From Dactylosporangium vinaceum (GTDB taxonomy: Bacteria; Actinomycetota; Actinomycetes; Mycobacteriales; Micromonosporaceae): 64,000 nucleotides of DNA. The notes beneath the pieces were generated by a model. It saw nothing but the letters and a program-made list of their open reading frames with translations, was not told the origin of the DNA and did no database searches. The translations under genes and the position numbers were made by a program. How positions within the stretch are numbered: the first letter of the stretch is position 1; the number at the start of each line of letters is the position of its first letter. The stretch covers positions 11,842,001 through 11,906,000 of the forward strand of contig NZ_CP061913.1 in assembly GCF_019904175.1 (NCBI RefSeq), read 5' to 3'. Positions 1 to 11,200 of the stretch are shown in pieces.

Positions 1-689
1 GCCACCGGCGTCGCCGCCTGCAGCGCGAAGACCATCGGCCGCGGCACCAGCACGGCCCGGAGGCTCCGCGCGGCGATCTCGACCGCGCCTGAGATGATCT
101 CGCGCTGCTGGCGCGTGAAGGTGGGCTGGGACGCGACGAGGTCCCGCAGCTCCTCCGGCCCGATCTCGTCCTGGCGGCGGCGCGGGTCGGCTCCGGCCGC
201 GCGCACGACGAGGTCACTGGCCGAGGTGAGCACCCAGTTGGCCGGGCGCAGCAGCGCGGAGAGCGCCCGCAGCGGCCGGGCCACGGCCATCGCCCAGCCC
301 TCCGCCCGCTGCATCGCGATCCGCTTCGGGGCGAGCTCGCCGATGACCAGGGTGACGAAGGTGAGCACCAGGGTGACCAGGACGATCGAGACCGGGCCGG
401 CCGCGCCGCCGAGGAAGCCAAGCGCCGGCCGGACCGGCTCGGCCAGGGAGACCGCGGCCGTGGCCGAGGCCAGGAACCCGGCGAGCGTGATGCCGATCTG
501 GATGGTGGACAGGAAGCGGTTCGGGTCGCGGGCAAGGCGGGCCAGGGCCCGGCCGGCACCGTCGCGGCGCTCGAGGCGGCGCAGCTGCCCCTCGCGCAGG
601 GAGATGAGGGCCATCTCGCTGCCGGCGAAGGCCGCGTTGAGCAAGGTCAGCAGTAGGACCAGGGTCAGTTCAAACCAGACGTTGTCCAT
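1..689 (-). CDS. CNNM/HlyC-type (DUF21) membrane protein, C-terminus cut off by window edge
   Basis: Only the first 229 residues are present; the gene runs off the left edge. The N-terminus begins MDNVWFELTLVLLL and has about three hydrophobic stretches, including one at the start with FAGSEMALIS and one ending VIGELAPKRIA, which are hallmarks of the DUF21/CNNM transmembrane domain. In the family this is followed by two CBS domains and a CorC_HlyC domain, which would lie outside the window. Such proteins sit in the cytoplasmic membrane and are linked to divalent cation (Mg/Co) efflux; the name hemolysin is historical. The gene ends the same leftward series as the lipid genes, with a 43-bp gap from the acyl-CoA synthetase stop. 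Family assignment is firm; transport substrate is not shown. Confidence 0.8.
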   Translation of the reverse strand, partial: MDNVWFELTLVLLLTLLNAAFAGSEMALISLREGQLRRLERRDGAGRALARLARDPNRFLSTIQIGITLAGFLASATAAVSLAEPVRPALGFLGGAAGPVSIVLVTLVLTFVTLVIGELAPKRIAMQRAEGWAMAVARPLRALSALLRPANWVLTSASDLVVRAAGADPRRRQDEIGPEELRDLVASQPTFTRQQREIISGAVEIAARSLRAVLVPRPMVFALQAATPV

Positions 690-732
690 CGGACGACCGA
701 GAATAACGCCACGAGCTGGAAGAAACCTGGGT

Positions 733-2283
733 TCACCTGGGGAAAAGCTGACGATGCATGATCTTGCCGGTGGCGTTGCGGGGCAGCCCGGCAACGAAGT
801 ACACGTCGCGCGGCACGGAGAAGCGGGCCAGCCGGTGCCTGACGTACTCGCGGACGGCGTCGGCGTCGACGGTCTCCCCCGGGTGCAGCGCGATCCACGC
901 GGCCAGCCGCTGCCCGAACTCCTGGTCCGGCACGCCGGCCACGGCCACCTCGCGGACCTGCGGCAGCTCGGCGATCACGTCCTCGACGGCGGCCGGGTAG
1001 ACGTTCTCGCCGCCGGAGATGACCATGTCGTCCTCGCGGCCGTCGATGAAGAGCAGCCCGTCGGCGTCGAGGTGGCCGAGGTCACCGGTGGCGATGAGGT
1101 CGCCGTAGTACTCGCGGCCGGTGCCGTTGGTGTAACCCTCGAACAGCATGTCGTTGCCGACGAAGATCCGCCCGACCGCGCCCGTCGGCTGCGGGGCGCC
1201 GGCCGCGGACAGGATCGCCAGGCGGGTGCCGTGCGGCGGGCGGCCGGCCGTGCCCGGCGCGGCCCGCAGCTCCCGCGGGACGGCTATCGACGCCCACGAC
1301 GCCTCGGTGGAGCCGTACAGGTTGTAGAGCACGTCGCCGTACACGTCCATGAAGCGGGTGGCGAGCGGGCCGGGCAGCGCGGAGCCGGAGACCGCGACCA
1401 CCCTGAGTGTCGGCGTCGGCACCGTAGGCGCCTCCAGGATCCGCTGGAGCATCACCGGCACCGCGAACAGCGACGTGCAGGCGTGCGCGTTGACCGCGGC
1501 CAGCGCGGTCGCGGGGGCGAAGCGGCGGGTCAGCACGATGGTGCCGCGCAGCGCGAGCGAGATCTGCAGGGCGGCCAGGCCCCACGTGTGGAACAGCGGC
1601 GCGGCCACGAACATCCGGTCGCCCGCATTGAGCGGGATCCGCGACACGACCGAGGCCAGCGGGGCCAGCCCGGCCGGGTTGCGCCGCTTGGCCCCCTTCG
1701 GCGCGCCGGTCGTGCCGCTGGTCAGCACGACGATCGAGCCGGGCTCGTCCGGCGGGGCGAGGTCGGCCGACGGCGAGCGGCCGATGAGCTCCTCGATCCG
1801 CTCTGTCGAAAGGCGCGGGAGATTCGGGGGTACCGCCGCAAGCATTTCCAGAAACGCCTCGTCATGCAGCAGCAGCTGCAGCCCCTGGTCGTGCGCGACG
1901 GCCTCGACCTGAGCGTTGCCCAGCCCCGTGTTCACCATCACGGCCTGCGCCCCGAGCGCGACAACGGCCATCATCAGCTCGATCATCGTCACGGAGTTTT
2001 CGCAGAGCAGGCCGACGCGGTCGCCGGGCCGGACGCCGAGCTCGACCCGCAGGGCGTTGGCCAGCCGGCAGACGCGCAGGTCGAGCTCGCCGTAGGTGAC
2101 CTGGCGGCGCTCGTCGACGATCGCAAGGCGGCGCGGGTCGCGGGCGGCGGCCGAGCGCATCTCGCCGTAGAGGCCGAACCCCCACCGGCGCAGCGCGTTG
2201 AGCTGGCGCACCACGCGGGTGGGGGCGGCGGGGTTGAGCACCTTACGGCGGGCCAGTGTTCGCAGTACGAATCCGGCGTCCAT
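733..2283 (-). CDS. Acyl-CoA synthetase (AMP-dependent ligase, ANL superfamily)
   Basis: This 516-residue protein has the full ANL signature. The P-loop-like motif TSGTTGAPKG is at residues 188-197, the YGSTE adenine-binding motif is in the middle, the hinge ATGDLGHLD and GREDDMVISGGENVYP follow, and the catalytic lysine is in NATGKIM about ten residues from the end. It should activate a carboxylic acid, probably a fatty acid, to its acyl-CoA via acyl-AMP. It follows an acyl-CoA dehydrogenase and an SCP2 protein on the same strand with gaps of 38 and 5 bp, so the three look like one lipid-degradation operon. The acid substrate cannot be read from the sequence. Confidence 0.92.
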   Translation of the reverse strand: MDAGFVLRTLARRKVLNPAAPTRVVRQLNALRRWGFGLYGEMRSAAARDPRRLAIVDERRQVTYGELDLRVCRLANALRVELGVRPGDRVGLLCENSVTMIELMMAVVALGAQAVMVNTGLGNAQVEAVAHDQGLQLLLHDEAFLEMLAAVPPNLPRLSTERIEELIGRSPSADLAPPDEPGSIVVLTSGTTGAPKGAKRRNPAGLAPLASVVSRIPLNAGDRMFVAAPLFHTWGLAALQISLALRGTIVLTRRFAPATALAAVNAHACTSLFAVPVMLQRILEAPTVPTPTLRVVAVSGSALPGPLATRFMDVYGDVLYNLYGSTEASWASIAVPRELRAAPGTAGRPPHGTRLAILSAAGAPQPTGAVGRIFVGNDMLFEGYTNGTGREYYGDLIATGDLGHLDADGLLFIDGREDDMVISGGENVYPAAVEDVIAELPQVREVAVAGVPDQEFGQRLAAWIALHPGETVDADAVREYVRHRLARFSVPRDVYFVAGLPRNATGKIMHRQLFPR

Positions 2284-2321
2284 ACGCGAAATTTATCCCT
2301 CAGAACCAGGTTTGTGCGAAA

Positions 2322-3536
2322 TCAGCGGACGTGGATTCCGGAGATCGCACGAGAGATCACCAGGCGCTGGATCTCGCTGGTGCCCTCGAAGATGGTGTAG
2401 ATCTTGGCGTCGCGGTACCAGCGCTCGACCGGGTGCTCGCGCAGGAAGCCCGCACCGCCGAGGATCTGCACCGCCTTCTCGGTGGTCGCGACGGCCACCT
2501 CGCCGGCCTTGAGCTTGCTCATGGAGCCCTCGCCGGCCTCGAAGACGCGGTTGTTGCGCCCCATCCAGGCGGCCCGCCAGACCAGCAGCCGGGCGGCGTC
2601 GATCTCCATGCGCATGTCGGCCAGGGCGAACGCGATGGCCTGGTTCTCGATGATCGGCCGGCCGAACTGCACGCGGGTCTTGGCGTAGTCGAGCGAGTAC
2701 TCGTAGGCGGCCCGGGCCACCCCGAGCGCCTGCGCGCCGACGGCCGGCCGGGACAGCTCGAACGTGCGCATCGCGGCCTGGCCCTGCGACCTGCGGCCCT
2801 CGCGGGCCCGGGCCAGCCGCTCCGCGAGCGCCTCCCGGCCGCCGAGGACGTTGTCGCCGGGCACCCGGACCTCGTCCAGGAACACGTCGGCCGTGTGCGA
2901 GGCGCGCAGGCCGAGCTTCTTGAGCTTCTTCGAGCCGTCCAGGCCCTTGGTGCCGGGCGGGACGATGAAGCCGGCCTGGCCCCGCGAGCCGAGCTCGGGC
3001 TCGACGCTTGCCGTCACGACGTGCACGTTGGCGATGCCGCCGTTCGTCGCGTACGCCTTCTGGCCGCTGATCACCCACTCGTCCGCGGCCTCGTCGTAGC
3101 GGGCCCGGGTGCGCATCGAGCCGACGTCGGAGCCGGCCTCGGGCTCGGTGGTGCAGAACGCGGCCACCTTGGGTTCGGCGGCGTCGCCGAAGCACTGCGG
3201 CACCCACTCGGCCATCTGCTCGGGCGTGCCGCTGCCGAAGATGGCGGCGACGGCCAGGCTGGTGCCGAAGATCGCCATGCCGATGCCGGCGTCGCCCCAG
3301 AAGAGCTCCTCGTTGGCGAGGCAGAGCGACAGCCCGGACGGGTCGGCCCAGGCGTTGGCGAGGAACTCGAAGCCGTACAGGCCGATCTTCGCCGCCTCCT
3401 GGATCACCGGCCAGGGGGTCTCCTCGCGGCTGTCCCACTCCGCGGCGGCCGGGCGCACGACTTCGGCCGCGAAGCCGTGCACCCAGTCGCGGAGATCCCG
3501 CTGGTCCTCGTTCAGGTCGAGCGAGAACTCGGGCAT
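2322..3536 (-). CDS. Acyl-CoA dehydrogenase
   Basis: A 404-residue flavoprotein of the acyl-CoA dehydrogenase family. The FAD/substrate signature CTTEPEAGSD lies near residue 130. The C-terminal TIFEGTSEIQ contains the likely catalytic base, Glu384, in the same place as in medium-chain enzymes. It should oxidise an acyl-CoA to the trans-2-enoyl-CoA and pass electrons to ETF. It begins 5 bp after the SCP2 gene stops, so the two are probably co-transcribed. Chain-length preference is unknown. Confidence 0.93.
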   Translation of the reverse strand: MPEFSLDLNEDQRDLRDWVHGFAAEVVRPAAAEWDSREETPWPVIQEAAKIGLYGFEFLANAWADPSGLSLCLANEELFWGDAGIGMAIFGTSLAVAAIFGSGTPEQMAEWVPQCFGDAAEPKVAAFCTTEPEAGSDVGSMRTRARYDEAADEWVISGQKAYATNGGIANVHVVTASVEPELGSRGQAGFIVPPGTKGLDGSKKLKKLGLRASHTADVFLDEVRVPGDNVLGGREALAERLARAREGRRSQGQAAMRTFELSRPAVGAQALGVARAAYEYSLDYAKTRVQFGRPIIENQAIAFALADMRMEIDAARLLVWRAAWMGRNNRVFEAGEGSMSKLKAGEVAVATTEKAVQILGGAGFLREHPVERWYRDAKIYTIFEGTSEIQRLVISRAISGIHVR

Positions 3537-3541
3537 GGCGA

Positions 3542-3997
3542 TCAGCCCTTGGGGATGTCGAAGAGGTTGGCGATGTTGGCGGCCAGGCCGAGATCGCCCT
3601 TGGCCTTCAGCTTGCCCGTCATGAACATCATCATGGGGTTGCCGACGCCGGAGACGACCTTGAGGAAGTCGACCGGGCCCACGGTGATCGCGAGCTTCGG
3701 CTCCTGGTCGGGGCTCGGCGAGAGCACGCAGGCGCCGTTGGCGATGACCAGTTCGTAGGAGTCGGCGCCGCCGTCGGGCGCGCCGGTGATGTTCCAGTGG
3801 ATGATCGCGTTCGTCGAACCGGCGCGGTCGGCCCGGAACAGCTCGGGGAACCGGGAGAAGATCGTGTCCAGGATCGTCTTGCGCTGCGGGCTGTTCATGA
3901 TGTCGGCCAGCTGCGAGTCCGACGCGCTCTTCACGTACGCGGCGAACTGCTTCGGGTCGATGTTGCTGAAGTCGCCCAGGGCGTCAAGATCGGACAT
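3542..3997 (-). CDS. SCP2 sterol-binding domain protein
   Basis: A 151-residue protein whose central and C-terminal parts look like a stand-alone SCP2 lipid-binding domain: a strand-rich stretch with NAIIHWNITG, then GPVDFLKVVSGVGNPMMMFMTGKLKAKGDLGLA, which is typical of the hydrophobic end of SCP2 folds. The role is probably binding or presenting an acyl-CoA or sterol-like lipid to the neighbouring enzymes. It is the first gene of the leftward lipid operon and faces a TetR gene across a 67-bp gap that holds a strong palindrome. Confidence 0.8.
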   Translation of the reverse strand: MSDLDALGDFSNIDPKQFAAYVKSASDSQLADIMNSPQRKTILDTIFSRFPELFRADRAGSTNAIIHWNITGAPDGGADSYELVIANGACVLSPSPDQEPKLAITVGPVDFLKVVSGVGNPMMMFMTGKLKAKGDLGLAANIANLFDIPKG

Positions 3998-4021
3998 GGC
4001 TGTCCCTTCGGTGGGGTTAAG

Positions 4022-4051
4022 CTACTCATGCGTAACCTTACGCACGAGTAG
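4022..4051. promoter_or_regulatory. Operator-like palindrome between SCP2 operon and tetR
   Basis: CTACTCATGCGTAA, two bases CC, then TTACGCACGAGTAG: 14-bp arms with a single mismatch. It fills the short space between two divergent starts and sits 13 bp before the TetR start codon. The placement suggests the TetR protein binds here to repress both itself and the lipid operon. The binding itself is inference. Confidence 0.7.
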
Positions 4052-4064
4052 GTAAGGTGGCAAG

Positions 4065-4655
4065 ATGCTGAAGCGCCTCCCCCGCGTCGTCCGTGAGCAG
4101 CAGATGCTCGACGCCGCAGTGAAAGTCTTCGCGAAGCGGGGCTTCCACGCGGCCTCAATGGACGAGATCGCGGAGGTGGCCGGCATCTCCAAGCCGATGG
4201 TCTACGCGTATCTGGGCCCCAAGGAAGACCTGTTCCTGGCCTGCCTGCAGCGCGAGGCCACCCGCCTGATGGAGGCGGTCGCGGCCGGCGTCGTGCCTAC
4301 CGCCCGCCCTGACGAGCAGCTGTGGAACGGCCTGCGCGCGTTCTTCGCCTTCGTCGGCAAGCACCGCGACGGCTGGCAGGTCCTCTACCGCCAGTCCCGC
4401 AGCGAGCCGGTGTTCGCGGGTGAGCTGGACGGCATGCGCACCCGGATCGTGGAGCTCGTCGCCGGCCTCCTCGAAGGCGCCTGGGCGCAGTCGACACCGG
4501 GCCGCCCGGTGGCTCCCGACGACTTCCTGGCCATGGCCTTCGCCTACGTGGGCGCGGCCGAGTCCCTGGCCGACTGGCTGGCCGACCACGCCGACGAGGA
4601 CCCGGACCGCACGGCGACCCGCATGATGAACTTCGTCTGGATCGGCGCCGACGGC

Positions 4656-4685
<30 letters not shown>
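4065..4685 (+). CDS. TetR-family transcriptional regulator
   Basis: A 206-residue regulator. The N-terminal helix-turn-helix covers roughly residues 14-60 (MLDAAVKVFAKRGFHAAS, then DEIAEVAGISKPMVYAYLG). The C-terminal half is a variable ligand-binding domain. The start ATG follows GGTAAGGTGG. It is divergent from the SCP2/acyl-CoA dehydrogenase/acyl-CoA synthetase operon and shares its palindromic promoter region, so it likely controls that operon in response to an acyl-CoA. Its 3' end overlaps the convergent purD end by 30 bp. Confidence 0.9.
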
Positions 4686-5918
<1,233 letters not shown>

Positions 5919-5940
5919 TTGAACAGACTAATGGGGCAGA

Positions 5941-7227
5941 TCAGAGGAGCTGGTGGCGGACCACGTTCTCGTCCCGGCCCGGCCCCACGCCGATGATGGA
6001 TACCCGGGTGCCGGCCAGCTCCTCGATGCGCTCGATGTAGCGGCGGGCGTTGGCCGGGAGCTCCTCGAACGTGCGCGCCTGGGAGATGTCCTCCCACCAG
6101 CCCGGCAGCTCCTCGTAGACCGGCGTCGCGTGGTGGAACTCGGTCTGCGTCATCGGCATGTCGTCGGTGCGCTTGCCGTCCACGTCGTACGCCACGCAGA
6201 GCGGCACGGTCTCCAGCCCCGACAGCACGTCGAGCTTGGTGACGACCAGGTCGGTGATGCCGTTGAGCCGGGTGGAGTACTTGGCGACGACCGCGTCGTA
6301 CCAGCCGGTCCGGCGCTCACGGCCGGTGGTGGTGCCGTACTCCCGGCCGACCTTGCGCAGGTGCACGCCGTTCTCGTCGAACAGCTCGGTCGGGAACGGG
6401 CCGGAGCCGACGCGCGTGGTGTACGCCTTGGTCACGCCGATCACCTGGTTGATGGCCGTCGGCGGGATGCCGGAGCCGACGCAGGCGCCGCCCACGGTGG
6501 GGTTGGACGACGTCACGAACGGATACGTGCCGTGGTCCATGTCGAGCATCGTCGCCTGCGCGCCTTCGAGCAGGACCGTGCGGCCCTCCTCGAGCCCGCG
6601 CCACAGGACGTGCCGGGTGTCGGTGATGTACGGCCGCATGCGCTCGGCGTAGGTGAGGTACTCCTCGACCACCGCTTCAACTGCGATTTCCTTGCGGTTG
6701 TACACCTTCACGAGGACCTGGTTGCGTTCCCGCAGCACGATTTCCAGCTTTTTGCGCAGGATGCCCGGGTCCAGCAGGTCCTGGACGCGGATGCCCATCC
6801 GCGAGACCTTGTCGCCGTACGCCGGTCCGATCCCGCGCCCGGTGGTCCCGATCCGCGCCGAGCCGAGGTACCGCTCGACGACCCGGTCCAGGGCCCGGTG
6901 GTGCGGCATGATCAGGTGCGCGTCGCCGGAGATCATGAGCCGCGAGACGTCGACGCCCCGCTCGGCCAGCCCGTCGATCTCCGTGAGCAGCACCTTGGGG
7001 TCGATCACGACCCCGTTGCCGATCACGATGGCCGCGTTCGGCCACAGTGCGCCCGAGGGCATAAGGTGCAGGGCAAACTTCTGCCCGTCCGGAGTCACCA
7101 CGGTGTGACCCGCGTTATTGCCGCCGGAGTAGCGCACGACGTAATCCACGCCGCCGCCAATCATGTCGGTAACCTTGCCCTTGCCCTCGTCGCCCCACTG
7201 AGCGCCGATGAGCACGATCGCTGGCAT
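5941..7227 (-). CDS. purA: Adenylosuccinate synthetase
   Basis: 428 residues, full length. The GTP-binding loop GAQWGDEGKGKVTD is at residues 8-21, with TGRGIGPAYGDK and SSNPTVGGACVGSGIPP further on, all diagnostic of PurA. It makes adenylosuccinate from IMP and aspartate using GTP, the first committed step from IMP to AMP. The gene begins a leftward pair with purD and is divergent from the diacylglycerol-kinase-like gene across an 83-bp gap. Confidence 0.98.
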   Translation of the reverse strand: MPAIVLIGAQWGDEGKGKVTDMIGGGVDYVVRYSGGNNAGHTVVTPDGQKFALHLMPSGALWPNAAIVIGNGVVIDPKVLLTEIDGLAERGVDVSRLMISGDAHLIMPHHRALDRVVERYLGSARIGTTGRGIGPAYGDKVSRMGIRVQDLLDPGILRKKLEIVLRERNQVLVKVYNRKEIAVEAVVEEYLTYAERMRPYITDTRHVLWRGLEEGRTVLLEGAQATMLDMDHGTYPFVTSSNPTVGGACVGSGIPPTAINQVIGVTKAYTTRVGSGPFPTELFDENGVHLRKVGREYGTTTGRERRTGWYDAVVAKYSTRLNGITDLVVTKLDVLSGLETVPLCVAYDVDGKRTDDMPMTQTEFHHATPVYEELPGWWEDISQARTFEELPANARRYIERIEELAGTRVSIIGVGPGRDENVVRHQLL

Positions 7228-7310
7228 GTCTGCTCGCCCTCCAAGGTCGGGCGACCCGCGTTCGCCCAGGGTGCCAGGCTAACAACCTTCGGAAAGGCAG
7301 GCTGACAACG

Positions 7311-8189
7311 GTGGTCGACATCGTGCTGCTCACACTGGGCGAGGACGCGCAGTGCGGCTGCGATGGCGGCGCGTGCGGAACGCGTACTCCCATTCTCGCC
7401 TGCCGCGACGCCCTTCGCACTTCTTCTTCGCACGAGGTCCGCACCGTCGTCGCCCACGACGACAAGGAGATCGACGCGGCGCTGCGGTCCCTGCCGGAGG
7501 CCCGCCTGATCGTGGCGACGGCCGCCGACGGCCAGCTGCGTGCGGTGATGCGCCGCCTGGTCCGGATGTACGCGCCGGCCCCGAGCAAGCGCCCCTCCGA
7601 CCTGCCCGGCGACCGGACCATCCCCGACCTGCCGCCCATCGGGGTGCTGCCGCTCGGCCCCGACGCCACCGACCTGGCCAGCCGGCTCGGCCTCCCCCGC
7701 TCCCCGGCCGACGTGGCCGCGGCCGTGCTCGGCGGCAAGGTGCGCCGGCTCGACCTGCTGCGCAACGACGGTGGCTCGGTCACCCTGGACGGCGCGCTGC
7801 TGGGTGGGGTACTGGCCTCCGGCGGGACGGGCACCTTCCTGGCCCGGGTCGAGGTGGACGACCACGTGCTCGCGGACGGCACGGAGCCGGTGCTCATGTC
7901 GGTCGTCGCCAACGCCGAGCGCTACGCCACCGTCGACGGCCTGCCGCTCGTCACCGCGCCCTCGATCGACGACGGGGTGCTCGACGTCGCCGTGGCGATC
8001 CCGGTCGCCGCCCGCCGCCTCTTCCGCCGCCCCCGCGTGGAGATCCAGGTCCGCCGCGCCCACGGCCGCGCGGTCGCCATCTCCCCCCGCGCCGAACTGC
8101 CGTTCGTCGATGACGGCGTCGAGGGGACATTGACGCACAAGCGCTCCTGGTGGATGGAGCGCGCAGCCTGGGCCGTCTACGTGCCGTAG
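7311..8189 (+). CDS. Diacylglycerol-kinase-like protein with altered active-site motifs
   Basis: 292 residues with the outline of the DAGK/YegS/LCB5 lipid kinase fold. The middle has PPIGVLPLGPDATDLASRLG, matching the family's IGILPLGTGNDLARSLG pattern. The C-terminal half has SVVANAERYATVDG, a DDGVLDV segment and a final FVDDGVEG in place of the usual DGE. The expected GGDGT nucleotide loop appears as AADGQ and GTGN as GPDA, so kinase activity is doubtful. The GTG start follows GGAAAGGCAGG. The short cysteine-rich N-terminus (CGCDGGACG) is unusual. Role unknown; possibly a lipid-binding or degenerate paralogue. Confidence 0.6.
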   Translation: MVDIVLLTLGEDAQCGCDGGACGTRTPILACRDALRTSSSHEVRTVVAHDDKEIDAALRSLPEARLIVATAADGQLRAVMRRLVRMYAPAPSKRPSDLPGDRTIPDLPPIGVLPLGPDATDLASRLGLPRSPADVAAAVLGGKVRRLDLLRNDGGSVTLDGALLGGVLASGGTGTFLARVEVDDHVLADGTEPVLMSVVANAERYATVDGLPLVTAPSIDDGVLDVAVAIPVAARRLFRRPRVEIQVRRAHGRAVAISPRAELPFVDDGVEGTLTHKRSWWMERAAWAVYVP

Positions 8190-8285
8190 GACGTTTCGTA
8201 ATCTTGGCCGGGCCGCTCAGCGGTGTCGTAGGTCGAACTCGTCGCATACGGTGGAAGGGCACCGCGGGGAGGGAAGGCACACATC

Positions 8286-11200
8286 GTGAACGACATGGTC
8301 TGGCCGCCGGACGACAACGTCGACGGACGGCGGGGCGAGCGCGCCCACAAAGCCGGAGGCCCGGCCCCGGACCAGGCCGGCAGCTCGCCGTGGTCGCAGC
8401 CACCCGGCAGCGTCGACCCGCTGGCGTGGCCCCCGATCCGCGAGACCCCGGCTTCCGCCGACGACGAGGACAAGGTCCCACAGCACGGCCGCCCCGTCCC
8501 CCATACTCCCGCCGGCGGCGAACCGATCTCCTCCCCGGCCGGCGGCATCCCCGTCCCGGGCGCCGGCGGCATCCCGATCACGGGCGGCAACGGCATCCCG
8601 GTGTCCGGCGGCATCCCGGTCCCCGGCCCCTTCGGCGAGAGCCCGTTCACCCCCCGCCCCGCGGCCTCCACCCCACCCGGCCCAGCGTCCCCTCCACCCG
8701 GCGCGGGCTCCACTGCCGGCCCCGGCGCTCCGGTCTCCGGCGCCCCATCGTTCGGCGGCCCGGCGTTCGGTGGTCCGGCTTCCGGCCCGGGCACTCCGAT
8801 CTCCAGCGGTCCGGTCTCCGGTGGCCCGGCCTCCAGCGGCCCCGCGTCCGGTGGCCCGGCCTCCAGCGGCCCCGCGTCCGGTGGCCCGGCCTCCAGCGGC
8901 CCGGCGTCCGGTGGTCCGGGCGGCTCGGTTCCCGGCGGTGCGGCGACTGGTCCCGGTGCTCCCGCTCGGGGCGGTCCGGCCTCGGGCTCCGGCCCGCTCG
9001 GTGGTCCACCCGCTTTCGGCGCCCCCCGCCTGAATCTGAACGCCCCGGCCTCCAGCACCCCGGCCGCGGGTTCCACGGCGCCAGTTCCAGGCCCCGGCGC
9101 TTCTTCCAGCGCGCCCGTTTCCGGCCCCAGCGCCTCGTCCAGCGCGCCCGTTTCCGGCCCCGGCGCGTTCCCCGCCGCACCCGTTTCCGGTCCTGGCGCT
9201 TTCCCCGGCGCGCCTGCTGCCGGCCCTGGGGCTTTCCCCGGCGCGCCGGGCTCTGGAACTCCCGCACCCGGCTCGGGACCGAATCCGGCTCCGCCGGCAC
9301 CGTTCTCGGGCCCACCGGCTCCGGGCCCGTTCTCGGGAGCGCCCGGCACCGGACCTGCGCCGGTCGGCCCCTTCTCCGGTCCTCCGGCACCGACCCCGTT
9401 CTCGGCGCCACCTTCGGGCCCCTTCTCCACGCCGCCGGGCTCTCCTCTGCCACCGTCCGCGTTCGGCCCGCCGTCCGGCCCCACGCCTTCCGGACAAACG
9501 CCGCAGTCCGGCCAGATCCCGCCCCCGCCCGGCTCGATGCCACCACCTCCGGGCTCACCGCCTCCACCGCCGGGCGCATCGCCACCCTTCACCGGCTCCG
9601 TCCCGCCCCCTCCGGGCACCATGCCGCCTCCGCCGGGCTCGATGCCGCCGCCGGGCTCCATGCCTCCAGGTTCGATGCCACCGGGCTCCGTGCCGTCGGG
9701 CTCGATGCCGTCGGGCTCGATGCCGCCTGCATCATGGTCGACGACCGGACCACCACCCGGCGCCGTACAGATGCCGCCACCCCCCGGCCCGCTGCCCGGC
9801 GCCCCCATGTCCGGGCCGCCTGGACCGCCGTTCGCCGGACCTCCCGGGGCGCCCATGTCCGGGCCGCCGTTCGCCGGGCCGACCGGTGCCCCCGTGTCCG
9901 GACCCCCTGGGCCGCCGTTCGCCGGACCGACGGGGGCGCCCGTGTCGGCACCTCCCGGATCGCCGCCGCCGGTTTCGGACGGAGCCCCGCCGGCCCCAGC
10001 CACGCAGGTGCTCTCAGTCGTGCCGCCGCAGGGTGCGTCGACGCCCGAGCCGCCGCTGACCCACCCCTTCGGATCGCCCGCCAGGCCGCCCAAGAGCGCC
10101 GAACCCGAGTCCTCGGGGCCCGCGCAGGACACACCGGCCGGGCCGGTCGGGCCGCCGTCGCCCGGGCCGTACCAGGTTCCGCCGACCGCGTCGCCGTTCG
10201 GCCCACCGCCGGGCGCCCCGCCGCAGGACCAGCCGCCCGGCCCCAACCAGGGACCGCCGACCGGCGCGCCCCTCGGCCCGCCGCCGGGTGTGTCCTTCGG
10301 GCCCCCGCCCGGGCCGTACCAGGGTCCACCGGCCGGGTCGCCGTTCGGCCCGCCCCCCGGAGCCCCGCCGCAGGACCAGCCGCCCGGCCCCAACCAGGGA
10401 CCGCCGGCCGGGCCGCCGTTCGGGCCGCCGCAGGACTCGCCGTTCGGAGCCAGCCAGGGCCCGCCGCCCGGTATGCCCTTCGGGCCCCCGCAGGGTCAGC
10501 CGGGGCCGCCGTTCGGGCCGCCGGCTGGACAGATGCCGCCGGCTGGATACATGCCGCCGCCTGGGCAAATGCCCCCACCCGGACAGTTCCCGCCGGAGCC
10601 GGGGCCCGGGCAGGTGCCGCCGCCCGGGGCGTATGGGGCCGGGGTCGGGTATGCGGAGCCGGGGACGGGCAACCCCGCCGTGCCGCCGCTGCCGCCCATG
10701 CCGCAGGAGAACTGGCACGACGGTTCGACGCCCACGGCCGAGGAGTTCGCGCGGCGGCGACAGGCCAAGCCGGCCGACCCCGTGGCGTCGCAGGGACTTC
10801 GGGGTGCGCTCGCCAAGAGCACGATGGGGCTCGTCTCCGTCGGGCCCGGCAAGCGCGAGCTCGAGTACCGCCAAGAAGTGGAGATGGTCCGCCGCAACTT
10901 CGGCGGGCTCCGTCAGGTCACCGTGGTCAACCCCAAGGGTGGCGCCGGGAAGACCGTGGCCGTGCTGCTGCTCGCCATGACGTTCGGGCAGAAGCGGGGC
11001 GGCTACGTGCTGGCCTGGGACAACAACGAGACGCAGGGCACGCTCGGCATGCGGGCCCAGCAGGACTTCCACAACCGGACGGTGCGCGATCTGCTGCACA
11101 ACCTCAGGGACTTCCAGGGGGCGCAGGGGCGGATCGGCGACCTGTCGCAGTATGTGCGGGCGCAGGGCGAGGGCATGTTCGACGTGCTGGCGTCGGACGA

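Noticed and set aside
8821..8910. Possible CRISPR array because of 30-bp direct repeats
   Set aside because: The repeats are directly abutting without unique spacers and are in frame with a Pro/Ser/Gly-rich protein.
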